Below are positions 19,028 through 27,071 of a stretch of 64,000 nucleotides of DNA, piece by piece. Every line of letters begins with the position of its first letter. The first letter of the stretch is position 1. The position numbers were made by a program, and so were the translations under genes. The notes under the pieces were generated by a model that worked only from the letters and a program-made list of their open reading frames with translations, had not been told where the DNA came from and searched no databases. Location: NCBI RefSeq assembly GCF_028858515.1, contig NZ_JAPJZJ010000003.1, positions 309,001 to 373,000 on the forward strand, in the 5' to 3' direction. This DNA comes from Aurantiacibacter sp. D1-12. Its GTDB lineage: Bacteria; Pseudomonadota; Alphaproteobacteria; Sphingomonadales; Sphingomonadaceae.

Positions 19028-20514
19028 GCGAGAACGCGCCTCCACACATAGTCGTTCTCGGCGGAGGCAGCGCCGGGTGGATTACCGCTTGCCTGTTGCA
19101 CCACCGCTGGGGTGATCGCGGCGGCAATGTCACTGTCGTCGAAAGTCCGGAAATCGGCATTATCGGCGTGGGCGAAGGCTCAACACCGCAGCTCAAGGCG
19201 ATGTTCGATCATCTCGGCATTGCCGAGGCGGAGTGGATGGCGGCCTGCGACGCTACCTACAAGCTCGGCATCCGGTTCACCGGTTGGAGTGAAAGGCCGG
19301 GCTTCGAGAGTTACTTCCACCCGTTCCCCGGGCCAGTTGATCTGCATACCGAACCTGCATTCACGCACAATTGCATGCTGGCGCGCCGGGGGTTCAAGGT
19401 GCCTGCGCATCCTGACGACTGGTTCCTTGCGACAAAGCTGGCCGATGCTGGGCTAGGCGCAAAGGCGGAGGCGAATTTCCCCTTTGCGCCAAGCTATGGC
19501 TACCACTTCGACGCGTTCAAACTGGGCGCATTCCTGCGCGATTGGGCTGTCGCGCGGGGTGTCGATCATCGGTCGCTCAAGGTCGAAAAGGTAGAGCTTT
19601 CAAGCGAGACTGAAGTTGCCGCGCTACTTTGCGAAGGCGGTGAGCGCATCGAAGGCGACCTGTTCGTCGATTGCTCGGGTTTCCGGGCGATGATCGCAGG
19701 CGATGCGCTTGGCGGCAAATTCACATCCTTTGGCGAAAACCTGTTCAACGACCGCGCGGTGGTCGTGCCCACGGACAAGGTGAATGAGTTCAAGCCGCAG
19801 ACCGAAGCTATCGCGATGAAGGCAGGTTGGCGTTGGCACATCCCACTCACCAGCCGCACCGGGAACGGCTATGTCTATTCGTCCAAATACATCTCGGATG
19901 AAGATGCGGCGGCAGAATTGCTCGCATCGGTCGGGCTGCAGGATGGCGACGCAGAACCGCGCTTCCTGAAGATGAAAGTCGGACGGATGGCCGAGAGCTG
20001 GCGCGGCAATTGTCTCGCTGCAGGGCTCGCGCAGGGCTTCGTCGAGCCGTTGGAAGCGACCGCCCTCCATATCGTCATCGCCACCGCGCTGGAATTTGCC
20101 GAGGCATTTGAGGCGGGTGGGTTTACGTCCAAACACCGCGCTGATTTCAACAGCAATATCGGCAAGCGGTACGATGGGATCCGCGATTACATTGTGGCGC
20201 ATTACCGCTTCAACCAGCGCAGTGACACGCAATACTGGCTGGACAATGCCGCCAACCAAAACCTTTCAGGTGGGCTCAAGGCCATGACAACCGCGTGGTT
20301 CACGCATCAGGATATTGCTGCGGCTAACCAGCAGAATTATTCGATACAGGCGTATTCTTCCGCCAGCTGGCACTGCCTGTTTGCAGGCTACGGCACGTTC
20401 CCGCCCGAGGCGAAGATGCAGCCACTCCCCGAACAGATCAATGTGGCGGATCGGGAAGAGATCGCCGCTATGCTGTCTGCATGCGCGGGCAACTTTTTGC
20501 CCGTCGAGATTTAG
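19024..20514 (+). CDS. Tryptophan-halogenase-family flavoprotein (second copy)
   Basis: A 496-residue paralogue of the enzyme at 12047, clearly diverged from it. It starts with GTG at 19024, overlapping the GH97 stop. Motifs: GGGSAGW (13-19), K80 (DATYK), W269-x-W271-x-IP, and EPLEAT with E344. All residues thought necessary for halogenation in PrnA-type enzymes are present. It is the last gene of the operon. Two halogenase-like genes bracketing three glucosidases suggests a role tied to the sugar locus, but the reaction is unknown. Confidence 0.87.
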   Translation: MSENAPPHIVVLGGGSAGWITACLLHHRWGDRGGNVTVVESPEIGIIGVGEGSTPQLKAMFDHLGIAEAEWMAACDATYKLGIRFTGWSERPGFESYFHPFPGPVDLHTEPAFTHNCMLARRGFKVPAHPDDWFLATKLADAGLGAKAEANFPFAPSYGYHFDAFKLGAFLRDWAVARGVDHRSLKVEKVELSSETEVAALLCEGGERIEGDLFVDCSGFRAMIAGDALGGKFTSFGENLFNDRAVVVPTDKVNEFKPQTEAIAMKAGWRWHIPLTSRTGNGYVYSSKYISDEDAAAELLASVGLQDGDAEPRFLKMKVGRMAESWRGNCLAAGLAQGFVEPLEATALHIVIATALEFAEAFEAGGFTSKHRADFNSNIGKRYDGIRDYIVAHYRFNQRSDTQYWLDNAANQNLSGGLKAMTTAWFTHQDIAAANQQNYSIQAYSSASWHCLFAGYGTFPPEAKMQPLPEQINVADREEIAAMLSACAGNFLPVEI

Positions 20515-20638
20515 TCGCTCATTCGTCGGCCTGCATGCGGTAATGATGTAGGATTTACAATCATTTACTCGAGTTTTGGGCGAGCAGCCTTTAAGCACAC
20601 GCTACGCAGACAGGCACGGGTTCAAGAGGGGTGGGATC

Positions 20639-20839
20639 ATGTTCGTAAAGTCAGCATTACAGGTCCAGTCACAATCGGGGTTCCGCATCGGAGTTTCCCT
20701 GGCTGGATTGGCTGTTGTCGGGTGTTTTCTCGCGGCGACCCTGCTTTCTGGAACCGCGCTTGAAGCTGCCGAGCCATCCGACAGCTCGGACCTTCAGATC
20801 TCGGGTATGCAAGCTATTAGCGCTGATCAGCAGCAGTAG
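20639..20839 (+). CDS. Small single-pass membrane or exported protein
   Basis: A 66-residue protein not recognised as any family. After a polar start (MFVKSALQVQSQSGFR) there is one hydrophobic segment, about residues 18-40 (GVSLAGLAVVGCFLAATLLSGTAL), then a short acidic Ser-rich tail ending in QQQ. The start at 20639 has a GAGG about eight bases upstream; a 21-residue longer form to 20576 is open but unlikely. It lies 134 bases before the LysM-FecR gene in the same direction and may belong to the same signalling group. Confidence 0.55.
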   Translation: MFVKSALQVQSQSGFRIGVSLAGLAVVGCFLAATLLSGTALEAAEPSDSSDLQISGMQAISADQQQ

Positions 20840-20905
20840 ATCGCAGCCAATCCAGCGGGCGGTGCCGCGTAACAAGTCGTAAATTCGAATCATTGCGCTA
20901 GGATT

Positions 20906-20915
20906 TTGTTACATC
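20906..20915 (+). promoter_or_regulatory. Shared decamer TTGTTACATC upstream of the FecR gene
   Basis: The decamer lies 58 bases before the LysM-FecR start. The identical decamer in the same orientation relative to transcription lies upstream of the response regulator gene (minus strand, 25844-25853). It is a candidate binding site for that regulator; it could also be chance. Confidence 0.35.
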
Positions 20916-20973
20916 TGCGGTTTATCTTGCGAGCAAGTCCGGCGGGATCGGACATGCGATTGGGAAGTGGGCT

Positions 20974-22299
20974 ATGGCTAAGCAGTTATCGAAGATCGGG
21001 CCAGCGACGCGTAAGATTGCCACATTAGTGGGGGTTGCGCTTGGTCTCGTCGCCATTCCGTCATCGGCCGTAGCGCAAAGCGAAGGCACGGTTTCTTATC
21101 GAATGGTTGCTGGCGACACGCTGATTTCCGTGCAGGAACGTTTTCTGCTCGGCAGAGGGGCCCACGAGCGGGTTGCCCGTCTCAATCGTATTGCGAATGT
21201 CCGGCGCATACCGGTTGGCACGGTGATAGAGATTCCGCGCGAACTGCTTGCATACCAGCCCGCACGTTTGACCGTCCGTAACTTTTCCGGACCCGTCACC
21301 ATTGATGGAGTGACGGCACGGTCCGGACAGTTGCTGACCGAAGATTCGGTTGTGCGCACGGGCCAGGGTGGTTTCGTAACTTTCGAAGCGGTGGACGGTG
21401 GTTCCGTTTCGCTCCCATCCAATTCCCGAGCGCAACTGGTCACATCGCGGATCTATGCACTTCGCCGTCTGCGCGATGTCGAGTTTCGTATCCTCAATGG
21501 CCGTGGCGAAGTCATTGCGCCGACGCTGGGAGAAGACGAGCGCTGGCGTACCAGCACGCCTGTTGCCGTTACGGCAGTTCGGGGGACGAACTATCGGGTT
21601 GGATATTCCGAAGAAGCCGACCTGAGCGTGACCGAGGTTGTCGAGGGCTCTGTCAACGTTTCGAGCGGGGAAGTCGCCGCACAGACCGACGCTGGGTTTG
21701 GTATCTCCGCCAGCTCTGAAGGGCTGGGCCAACCCGAAGAACTGCTGCCGCCTGCCCTCATCGCAAACCCCGGCGCGTTGCAAACCGATGAAATTGTGAC
21801 CTTCGCTGTCACTACCCCGCCCGGTGCTACCGCAGTCAGAACGGAAATCGCAACCGACGCAGGATTCCTGGAACTTGTCGCGAGCGACATTTCCGGTACC
21901 GAGCCCAGTTTCACAGATCTGGAGGATGGTCGCTATTTCGTGCGTGCGCGCGGTGTTTCGGCCTCCGGGCTTGAAGGCCTGTCTGAAGCAGAAACCTTCC
22001 GCCGCAAGCTGTTGACTAGCGAAGGCTTTGTAGAGAGCTCTCCAATTGATGACGGCTTCCGCTTTGCCTGGTCCGGCGAAGGCGAGGGCATCACTTTCTA
22101 TGCCTTCCAGTTATGGCGTGAGGGCGAAAGCGCCTCTCCCCTGTTTGACGAGATCGCACTACCTGGTTCCGCGACCGTCGTGACCGGCCTTGACGAAGGC
22201 GGCTATGTCTGGCGGATTGCTGTCGTTCAGGCTGATGCCGAAGACGGGCTTTTGAAAATCTGGGGGCCGGAACAGATCCTCAACGTTTCCGCCGAGTAA
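20974..22299 (+). CDS. LysM and FecR domain periplasmic protein
   Basis: A 441-residue exported protein with the signal peptide ending near AVA-QS (residue 34). A LysM domain (about 40-90; MVAGDTLISVQERFLLGR...RIPVGTVIEIP) could bind peptidoglycan. A FecR domain (about 115-235; VRTGQGGFVTFEAVDGGSVSLPSNS...TPVAVTAVRGTNYRV) and Ig-like repeats follow. Unlike classical FecR it has no TM helix for a sigma regulator. The CHASE2 kinase gene follows 33 bases downstream. LysM-FecR proteins often sit beside CHASE2 sensors, so this is probably the periplasmic partner or ligand carrier of the kinase; that role is inferred. Confidence 0.88.
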   Translation: MAKQLSKIGPATRKIATLVGVALGLVAIPSSAVAQSEGTVSYRMVAGDTLISVQERFLLGRGAHERVARLNRIANVRRIPVGTVIEIPRELLAYQPARLTVRNFSGPVTIDGVTARSGQLLTEDSVVRTGQGGFVTFEAVDGGSVSLPSNSRAQLVTSRIYALRRLRDVEFRILNGRGEVIAPTLGEDERWRTSTPVAVTAVRGTNYRVGYSEEADLSVTEVVEGSVNVSSGEVAAQTDAGFGISASSEGLGQPEELLPPALIANPGALQTDEIVTFAVTTPPGATAVRTEIATDAGFLELVASDISGTEPSFTDLEDGRYFVRARGVSASGLEGLSEAETFRRKLLTSEGFVESSPIDDGFRFAWSGEGEGITFYAFQLWREGESASPLFDEIALPGSATVVTGLDEGGYVWRIAVVQADAEDGLLKIWGPEQILNVSAE

Positions 22300-22332
22300 T
22301 TTGTCACAACTCTCGCTAAGGATCATCGGACA

Positions 22333-24510
22333 ATGATGGTTCGTCGTATCCTTACAGAATGGTTTGTTCTGCTGCTGTGTTTGGCGGGACTGGCTGTCCT
22401 TGCAGCACGATTTGAGCTTACCAATCCCGTAGACGCACGATTGCTTGACCGGGCTGCCAGTACCGCCCGTGCAGACGTTTCGGATGACATTCTGATTGTC
22501 GCCATCGATGATGCCAGCCTGGCTGAACTTGGACCCTGGCCGTGGCCGCGCAGTACACATGCAAGGCTGCTTGATGCGATAGCTGAGATGGATAGCGGGG
22601 TTGTGCTTTATGACGTCTTGTTCCTCGAGCCGACGCAGCCCGAGGAAGATGCGGCGCTGGGGAATGCTGTCGGTAGGCATGGCAATGTCATTCTCCCCTT
22701 CACCTTCTTGCACCAGATCAACACGCAGGATGGGATTGTTCCTGCATACCCGATCGATTCGATAGCGCATGGTGCGGCAGGCCTGGGTCATGTAACGATT
22801 AACCCTGACCCTGACGGTGTCTTGCGGCGTTTCAACTTTGATCTGACAATTGACGGTCAAAACTACCCGCATTTTGTCGAAACGGCTTTGGGAGTGGATG
22901 AGGGCAGCGCACTCGACCTCCCGGCTGAGCCGTTGATCGCATTCCATCCGGTCAATTCCTACGCGCGCATACCTGCTGCCGATGTGATCGCCGGGCGTGT
23001 TCCGCAAGAGTTTCTGCAGGACAAGACAGTGCTGGTTGGCGCGACAGCACAGGGGATGGGTGACCGCTACTCGGTCGGTGCACGCGAGATAGCTGTGATG
23101 CCGGGCGTAGAAACGCAGGCGAACCTGCTGGATGCGGCGCGTTCAGGCTCGCTGGTGGCCGCACAAAGCAGTTGGTGGTCTGCGGCGTTGGGTGTCCTCG
23201 CACTCGCACTGCTATTCTGGGTATTCTGGAAACTGTCCCCACGCGCCGGCTTAATCGCCACAGTTGCGATTTCCCTTTCGATCATCGCAATTGTAACCGT
23301 ATTAATTCCGCTCGCCGGCATCTGGATTGCGCCCGGCGCGGCATTGCTCGCCGTCCTCCTCGCATACCCGTTCTGGAGCTGGCGTCGCCTGACATCGGTC
23401 AGCGCCTACCTGGAAGAAGAGGCGGCATTCTTGCGACCGGAGGGTGCGCAAAAGGCGAAGGTAGACGGGTTTGACCAGATTGCCCGGCAAGTGTCGCGCA
23501 TGCGGCGCTTGGTGAGCAATGTCAGCCGGTCTTTCCAGTTCATGCAGAAGGTGATCGAGGCTGCACCCGATGCCATTCTGGTGCTCGACAAGGCGGGCCT
23601 TGTGGTAATGGCCAACAGGAAGGCAAAGCAGCTCTTTCCGGATTGGGAAGAGGACAGGCCGGAGCCGATCGAGGACCTGCTCGAAGAGAGTCTTGCCCAA
23701 CGTGCACGGCGGAAGGACGATCTCGTTTTTCCCGATGGTCGTACCTTTCTTGTCGCCCGCGCTGATTTCGAGATCGAGAAAGCCGAGGAAGGTGGAGAGA
23801 TTGTCGCGCTGCGCGATGTCAGCGCCAGCCGCCGCCGTGACGAGGAGAGGCGTGAAATGCTGGAATTTCTCTCACACGACATGCGATCACCGCAGGTCGC
23901 GATTATCGGCCTTTCGCGCCGAATGGGAGAAAGTAATGGCGCTGCCGATATCCCGCTTCGCATTCGCAACCAGGCAGAGCGAACACTCAAACTGGCTGAC
24001 GACTTCGTACAACTGGCACGTTTGGAAGAGGCGGAGCTGGAGTTTGAAGATACAGATGTAGCCGCGCTTGTCGAAGAGGCCTGTGACCGAGCCTATACAT
24101 CTGCGTTGCAAAAGCGGATAGCGGTCCACCCGGTAGTGCCGGAGGAACCGCTGTTTGCGACGATAGACGCTTCATTGCTTGCGCGCCTGCTGGATAATCT
24201 CATCGGGAATGCCATCAAGTTCGCACCTGAAGATAGCGGTGTCGAGATTGAGCTGACCGAGGCCACCGACACTTCGATTCGCCTTTCGGTGTGCGATGAG
24301 GGCCCGGGCCTTCCACCCGAACGGCTGAAGAACCCTTTCGCACGCTTTGGCGCACACGAAACCAAGGCAGGGCCGAGCGTGGGCCTGGGTCTGACGTTTG
24401 TGAAACGGGTGGTGGACAAGCACGCAGGAAAGATCACTGTCGAATCTGCCGCCGGATCGGGCACGTGCTTTGTGATTACGTTGCCGTCAGATGGCCCTGT
24501 GGCCGAATAG
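22333..24510 (+). CDS. CHASE2-domain sensor histidine kinase
   Basis: A 725-residue membrane kinase. TM1 (about 9-26) is followed by a periplasmic CHASE2 domain (about 30-275; ILIVAIDDASLAELGPWPWPR is characteristic), then three TM helices (about 283-350), a PAS-like segment (about 400-495), and HisKA with EFLSHDMRSPQ (phospho-acceptor H515). The ATPase domain has the N box at N626, DEGPGL (655-660) and GLGL (684-687). It should autophosphorylate in response to an envelope signal and pass phosphate to a regulator, most likely the OmpR-type protein at 25056. The stimulus is unknown. Confidence 0.93.
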   Translation: MMVRRILTEWFVLLLCLAGLAVLAARFELTNPVDARLLDRAASTARADVSDDILIVAIDDASLAELGPWPWPRSTHARLLDAIAEMDSGVVLYDVLFLEPTQPEEDAALGNAVGRHGNVILPFTFLHQINTQDGIVPAYPIDSIAHGAAGLGHVTINPDPDGVLRRFNFDLTIDGQNYPHFVETALGVDEGSALDLPAEPLIAFHPVNSYARIPAADVIAGRVPQEFLQDKTVLVGATAQGMGDRYSVGAREIAVMPGVETQANLLDAARSGSLVAAQSSWWSAALGVLALALLFWVFWKLSPRAGLIATVAISLSIIAIVTVLIPLAGIWIAPGAALLAVLLAYPFWSWRRLTSVSAYLEEEAAFLRPEGAQKAKVDGFDQIARQVSRMRRLVSNVSRSFQFMQKVIEAAPDAILVLDKAGLVVMANRKAKQLFPDWEEDRPEPIEDLLEESLAQRARRKDDLVFPDGRTFLVARADFEIEKAEEGGEIVALRDVSASRRRDEERREMLEFLSHDMRSPQVAIIGLSRRMGESNGAADIPLRIRNQAERTLKLADDFVQLARLEEAELEFEDTDVAALVEEACDRAYTSALQKRIAVHPVVPEEPLFATIDASLLARLLDNLIGNAIKFAPEDSGVEIELTEATDTSIRLSVCDEGPGLPPERLKNPFARFGAHETKAGPSVGLGLTFVKRVVDKHAGKITVESAAGSGTCFVITLPSDGPVAE

Positions 24511-24514
24511 GTAA

Positions 24515-25093
24515 TCAGCGGGCCTGAGAGTCCTGCACCAGGGCTTGCGCCATGGCATTGAGATGATCGGCACCAAAGTCGCAATCGATCGCTTCGGCCG
24601 TGCCGCGATAGAGCAGCGAGCCATCGACGCGGTTGAGCAGAACCAACGTGCCGCGCAGGCGCCGGGCCTCGCACTGATCCCACCAATGCGACTCACGTGG
24701 CTCTGACGACCAGACGATGTTCTCTTCGGTGGACGCCGTAGGATCTGCCGTTCCGCTCGTGGCGCTACGTTCCGCGACCGCGAATTCCGCGATAACTGCT
24801 CCATCGGAAGAGAGACGGACATTGTGTGAGGCAAACGCCGCTTCGAGAGCGGATCCGAACTGACCGCGCAGACTTTCATCGATGGGGAAAGAGGCAAGCT
24901 CGATTACTGAGGAGGCAGGGAGTGCCCCTTGCGTGGCCGTCACCTCTACAGGGATTGAGACTGTGCACGCCGAAAGCGCGGCCGCACTGGCCGCGCAAAC
25001 GAGTGCACGCAAAGACGAGAGCTGTCTGTTCTTCAAACTTCTCGGGAACGCACGTTTATCGCACTGCTGCTCCGGCCTCGACTTTTTCCGCAT
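24515..25093 (-). CDS. Uncharacterised lipoprotein linked to the two-component system
   Basis: About 192 residues if started at ATG 25093, which has GAGGA upstream and overlaps the response regulator end by 38 bases. A TTG at 25036 would give a cleaner signal (KNRQLSSLRALVCAASAAALSAC) and 173 residues; the start is uncertain. The lipobox LSAC is clear. The mature part has no family recognised here; it contains FASHNVRLSSDGAVIAEFAVAERSA and two more cysteines (QCEARR, IDCDFG). It is read with the response regulator and ends four bases from the kinase stop, so it is likely part of the same system. Confidence 0.7.
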   Translation of the reverse strand: MRKKSRPEQQCDKRAFPRSLKNRQLSSLRALVCAASAAALSACTVSIPVEVTATQGALPASSVIELASFPIDESLRGQFGSALEAAFASHNVRLSSDGAVIAEFAVAERSATSGTADPTASTEENIVWSSEPRESHWWDQCEARRLRGTLVLLNRVDGSLLYRGTAEAIDCDFGADHLNAMAQALVQDSQAR

Positions 25094-25787
25094 TCGCTTC
25101 CTCAAAAAATGCGTCCATGCGATAGCCGAAACCAAACACAGTTTGAATAGCAAAGCCATTATGAGGGCGAAGTTGGAGCTTCGAACGCACGCGCGAAACG
25201 TGCATGTCGAGGGTACGTGTCGCGATGTCGCCCATATTCCCCCAGATCTGCGAGAAGATGTAGCTGCGCGACAAAGGCCGGTTCAGGTTCTCGAAGAACA
25301 AGGCCGCTACCTTGAACTCTTTCGAGGTTAACTTCACCGGCTCACCATTATGCTCGATCACTTCGTTCAAACGATCAAGCTTGTAGGCACCGAACGTCTG
25401 GAAGCGGTCGGACTTGCTGCCAGCGCCATGCCTGCGAGCGGCCGCTTCTATGCGCGCGAGGATCACCTCTTCGCTTTCCGGTTTTACGATGTAGTCGCTG
25501 GCGCCTTGTTCGAGACCTTTGACGATATCGGCCTTGTCGGAGCGGCTGGTGATCAGAATGAACGCGGGCGGCTGCTCCAATGTGTCATTGCCCCATGCTA
25601 CGACCTCCGGACCTGTAGCGCCCGGCATGTTCCAGTCGACCAGTACAACGTCATAGGTTTCCCGCCGCAAAGCGACGAGCAAGTCCTTGCCATTGCGGAA
25701 AGTTTCAAAAATATGTCCTGACGTTTCCAGGCAGGAGGTAATCTGTGCAAGAACCTCCTGATCATCGTCAGCTACTGCAATTCTCAT
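25056..25787 (-). CDS. OmpR-family response regulator
   Basis: A 243-residue two-domain regulator. The receiver domain has D8/D9, phospho-acceptor D51 (VDWNMPG), T80 and K102 (VKPESE). The winged-helix DNA-binding domain (about 140-235) contains LTSKEFKVAALFFEN and RTLDMHVSRVRSKLQL...GFGYRMD. The start MRIAVADDD at 25787 has GGTGGG upstream and matches the family; 22 further upstream codons are open but unlikely. It faces the CHASE2 kinase with a lipoprotein gene between and is presumably its partner. Confidence 0.92.
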   Translation of the reverse strand: MRIAVADDDQEVLAQITSCLETSGHIFETFRNGKDLLVALRRETYDVVLVDWNMPGATGPEVVAWGNDTLEQPPAFILITSRSDKADIVKGLEQGASDYIVKPESEEVILARIEAAARRHGAGSKSDRFQTFGAYKLDRLNEVIEHNGEPVKLTSKEFKVAALFFENLNRPLSRSYIFSQIWGNMGDIATRTLDMHVSRVRSKLQLRPHNGFAIQTVFGFGYRMDAFFEEANAEKVEAGAAVR

Positions 25788-25843
25788 CCCACCAAACCCG
25801 ATTACTTCTGTACAATTATTGTTCCGGTTGTTGCCCAACCTAC

Positions 25844-25853
25844 GATGTAACAA
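25844..25853 (-). promoter_or_regulatory. Shared decamer TTGTTACATC upstream of the response regulator
   Basis: Read on the minus strand, the decamer lies 57 bases before the regulator start, almost the same distance as the copy before the LysM-FecR gene (58 bases). Equal spacing and orientation support an autoregulatory site. Confidence 0.35.
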
Positions 25854-26009
25854 CGCACGAAGCTACAAAATGCGTCCCAAATCGGATCAGATAATACTAC
25901 ATTTTACATTTGGACTTGGGCGTGACTTGGTGCGCTAGCGAGGTGCTCTGGGCGCTTTACGTGCGCGGTGTTTTTCGCCATTGGGAGCGCAGCATCAAAG
26001 GGAGTTGGC

Positions 26010-27053
26010 ATGCAGGCTGTCCGCAACGACTGGACGCGAGAAGAGATCGCGGCATTGTTCGATCTGCCGTTTACGGAACTGGTGTTTCGCGCAGCTGAAG
26101 TGCACCGTACGCATCATCGCGCGGATGAAGTGCAGTTGTGTACGCTCCTTTCCATCAAGACCGGTGGATGCCCCGAGGACTGCGGGTACTGCTCGCAAAG
26201 CGCGCATGCCGATAGCGGGGTCGAAGCGACCAAGCTAATGGATGTGCGCCAGGTATTGCAGAGCGCGGCGCAGGCGAAAGATGCCGGCAGCCAGCGTTTT
26301 TGCATGGGCGCTGCTTGGCGCAACCCGAAAGAGCGCGACATGCCCAAGATCGTTGAGATCGTGAAGGGTGTGCGCGAAATGGGTATGGAAACCTGCATGA
26401 CGCTGGGCATGCTCTCACCCGGCCAGGCAGAGCAGCTCGCCGAGGCGGGGCTCGATTACTACAATCACAATGTCGATACCGGCCCCGAGTATTACGACCG
26501 GGTGATTACCACGCGCAATTATCAGGACCGTCTCGACACGCTGTCGAACGTGCGTGAAGCGGGCATCAACGTTTGCAGCGGCGGCATCGTTGGCATGGGC
26601 GAAACGCGGGCGGATCGCGTGGGGTTCGTCCACACACTCGCAACGCTGGAGCGGCATCCTGAGAGTGTACCCGTCAACGCACTGGTGCCGGTGAAGGGCA
26701 CGCCGCTGGGTGACATGCTCGCCGACACCCCGATGGCCAAGATCGACGACATCGAATTCGTCCGCACGGTGGCTGTGGCGCGCATTTGCATGCCGATGAG
26801 CATGGTGCGCCTATCCGCTGGCCGAGAAAGCATGAGCGATGCGACGCAGGCGCTGTGCTTTATGGCGGGTGCGAACTCGATCTTCACAGGTGAAAAGCTC
26901 CTGACTGCGCCCAATGCCGGTGACGACAGCGATGCTGCCATGTTCGAACGGCTCGGCCTCAAAGCGATGGAAGGGGAAGAGCCAATGCGTGCTGTGGGCG
27001 GTTGCTCGGGCGGATGCGCGACGAAGGATGAGGCGCAGGCCGAGCTGACCTGA
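26010..27053 (+). CDS. bioB: Biotin synthase
   Basis: A 347-residue radical-SAM enzyme that inserts sulfur into dethiobiotin. The CxxxCxxC motif for the SAM-binding cluster is [12 protein letters not shown] (C54, C58, C61), and downstream motifs ([33 protein letters not shown]) are typical BioB. The start at 26010 follows AAGGGAG; a 14-codon upstream extension is open but less likely. It heads the bio operon. The C-terminus is extended with [13 protein letters not shown]. The upstream gap (222 bases to the divergent regulator) has no BioR box (TTATMKATAA) that could be found. Confidence 0.97.
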   Translation: MQAVRNDWTREEIAALFDLPFTELVFRAAEVHRTHHRADEVQLCTLLSIKTGGCPEDCGYCSQSAHADSGVEATKLMDVRQVLQSAAQAKDAGSQRFCMGAAWRNPKERDMPKIVEIVKGVREMGMETCMTLGMLSPGQAEQLAEAGLDYYNHNVDTGPEYYDRVITTRNYQDRLDTLSNVREAGINVCSGGIVGMGETRADRVGFVHTLATLERHPESVPVNALVPVKGTPLGDMLADTPMAKIDDIEFVRTVAVARICMPMSMVRLSAGRESMSDATQALCFMAGANSIFTGEKLLTAPNAGDDSDAAMFERLGLKAMEGEEPMRAVGGCSGGCATKDEAQAELT

Positions 27054-27071
27054 CGTTTCCCGGCAGTTTCG

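Noticed and set aside
17549-19045. 498-codon minus-strand frame antisense to the GH97 gene
   Set aside because: The opposite strand codes a full GH97 enzyme with all catalytic residues; the antisense translation shows no family features or ribosome-binding site.
25788-26009. Possible BioR or BirA operator before bioB
   Set aside because: AT-rich words such as AGATAATACTAC are present, but nothing matches the BioR consensus TTATMKATAA or a BirA-type long inverted repeat.
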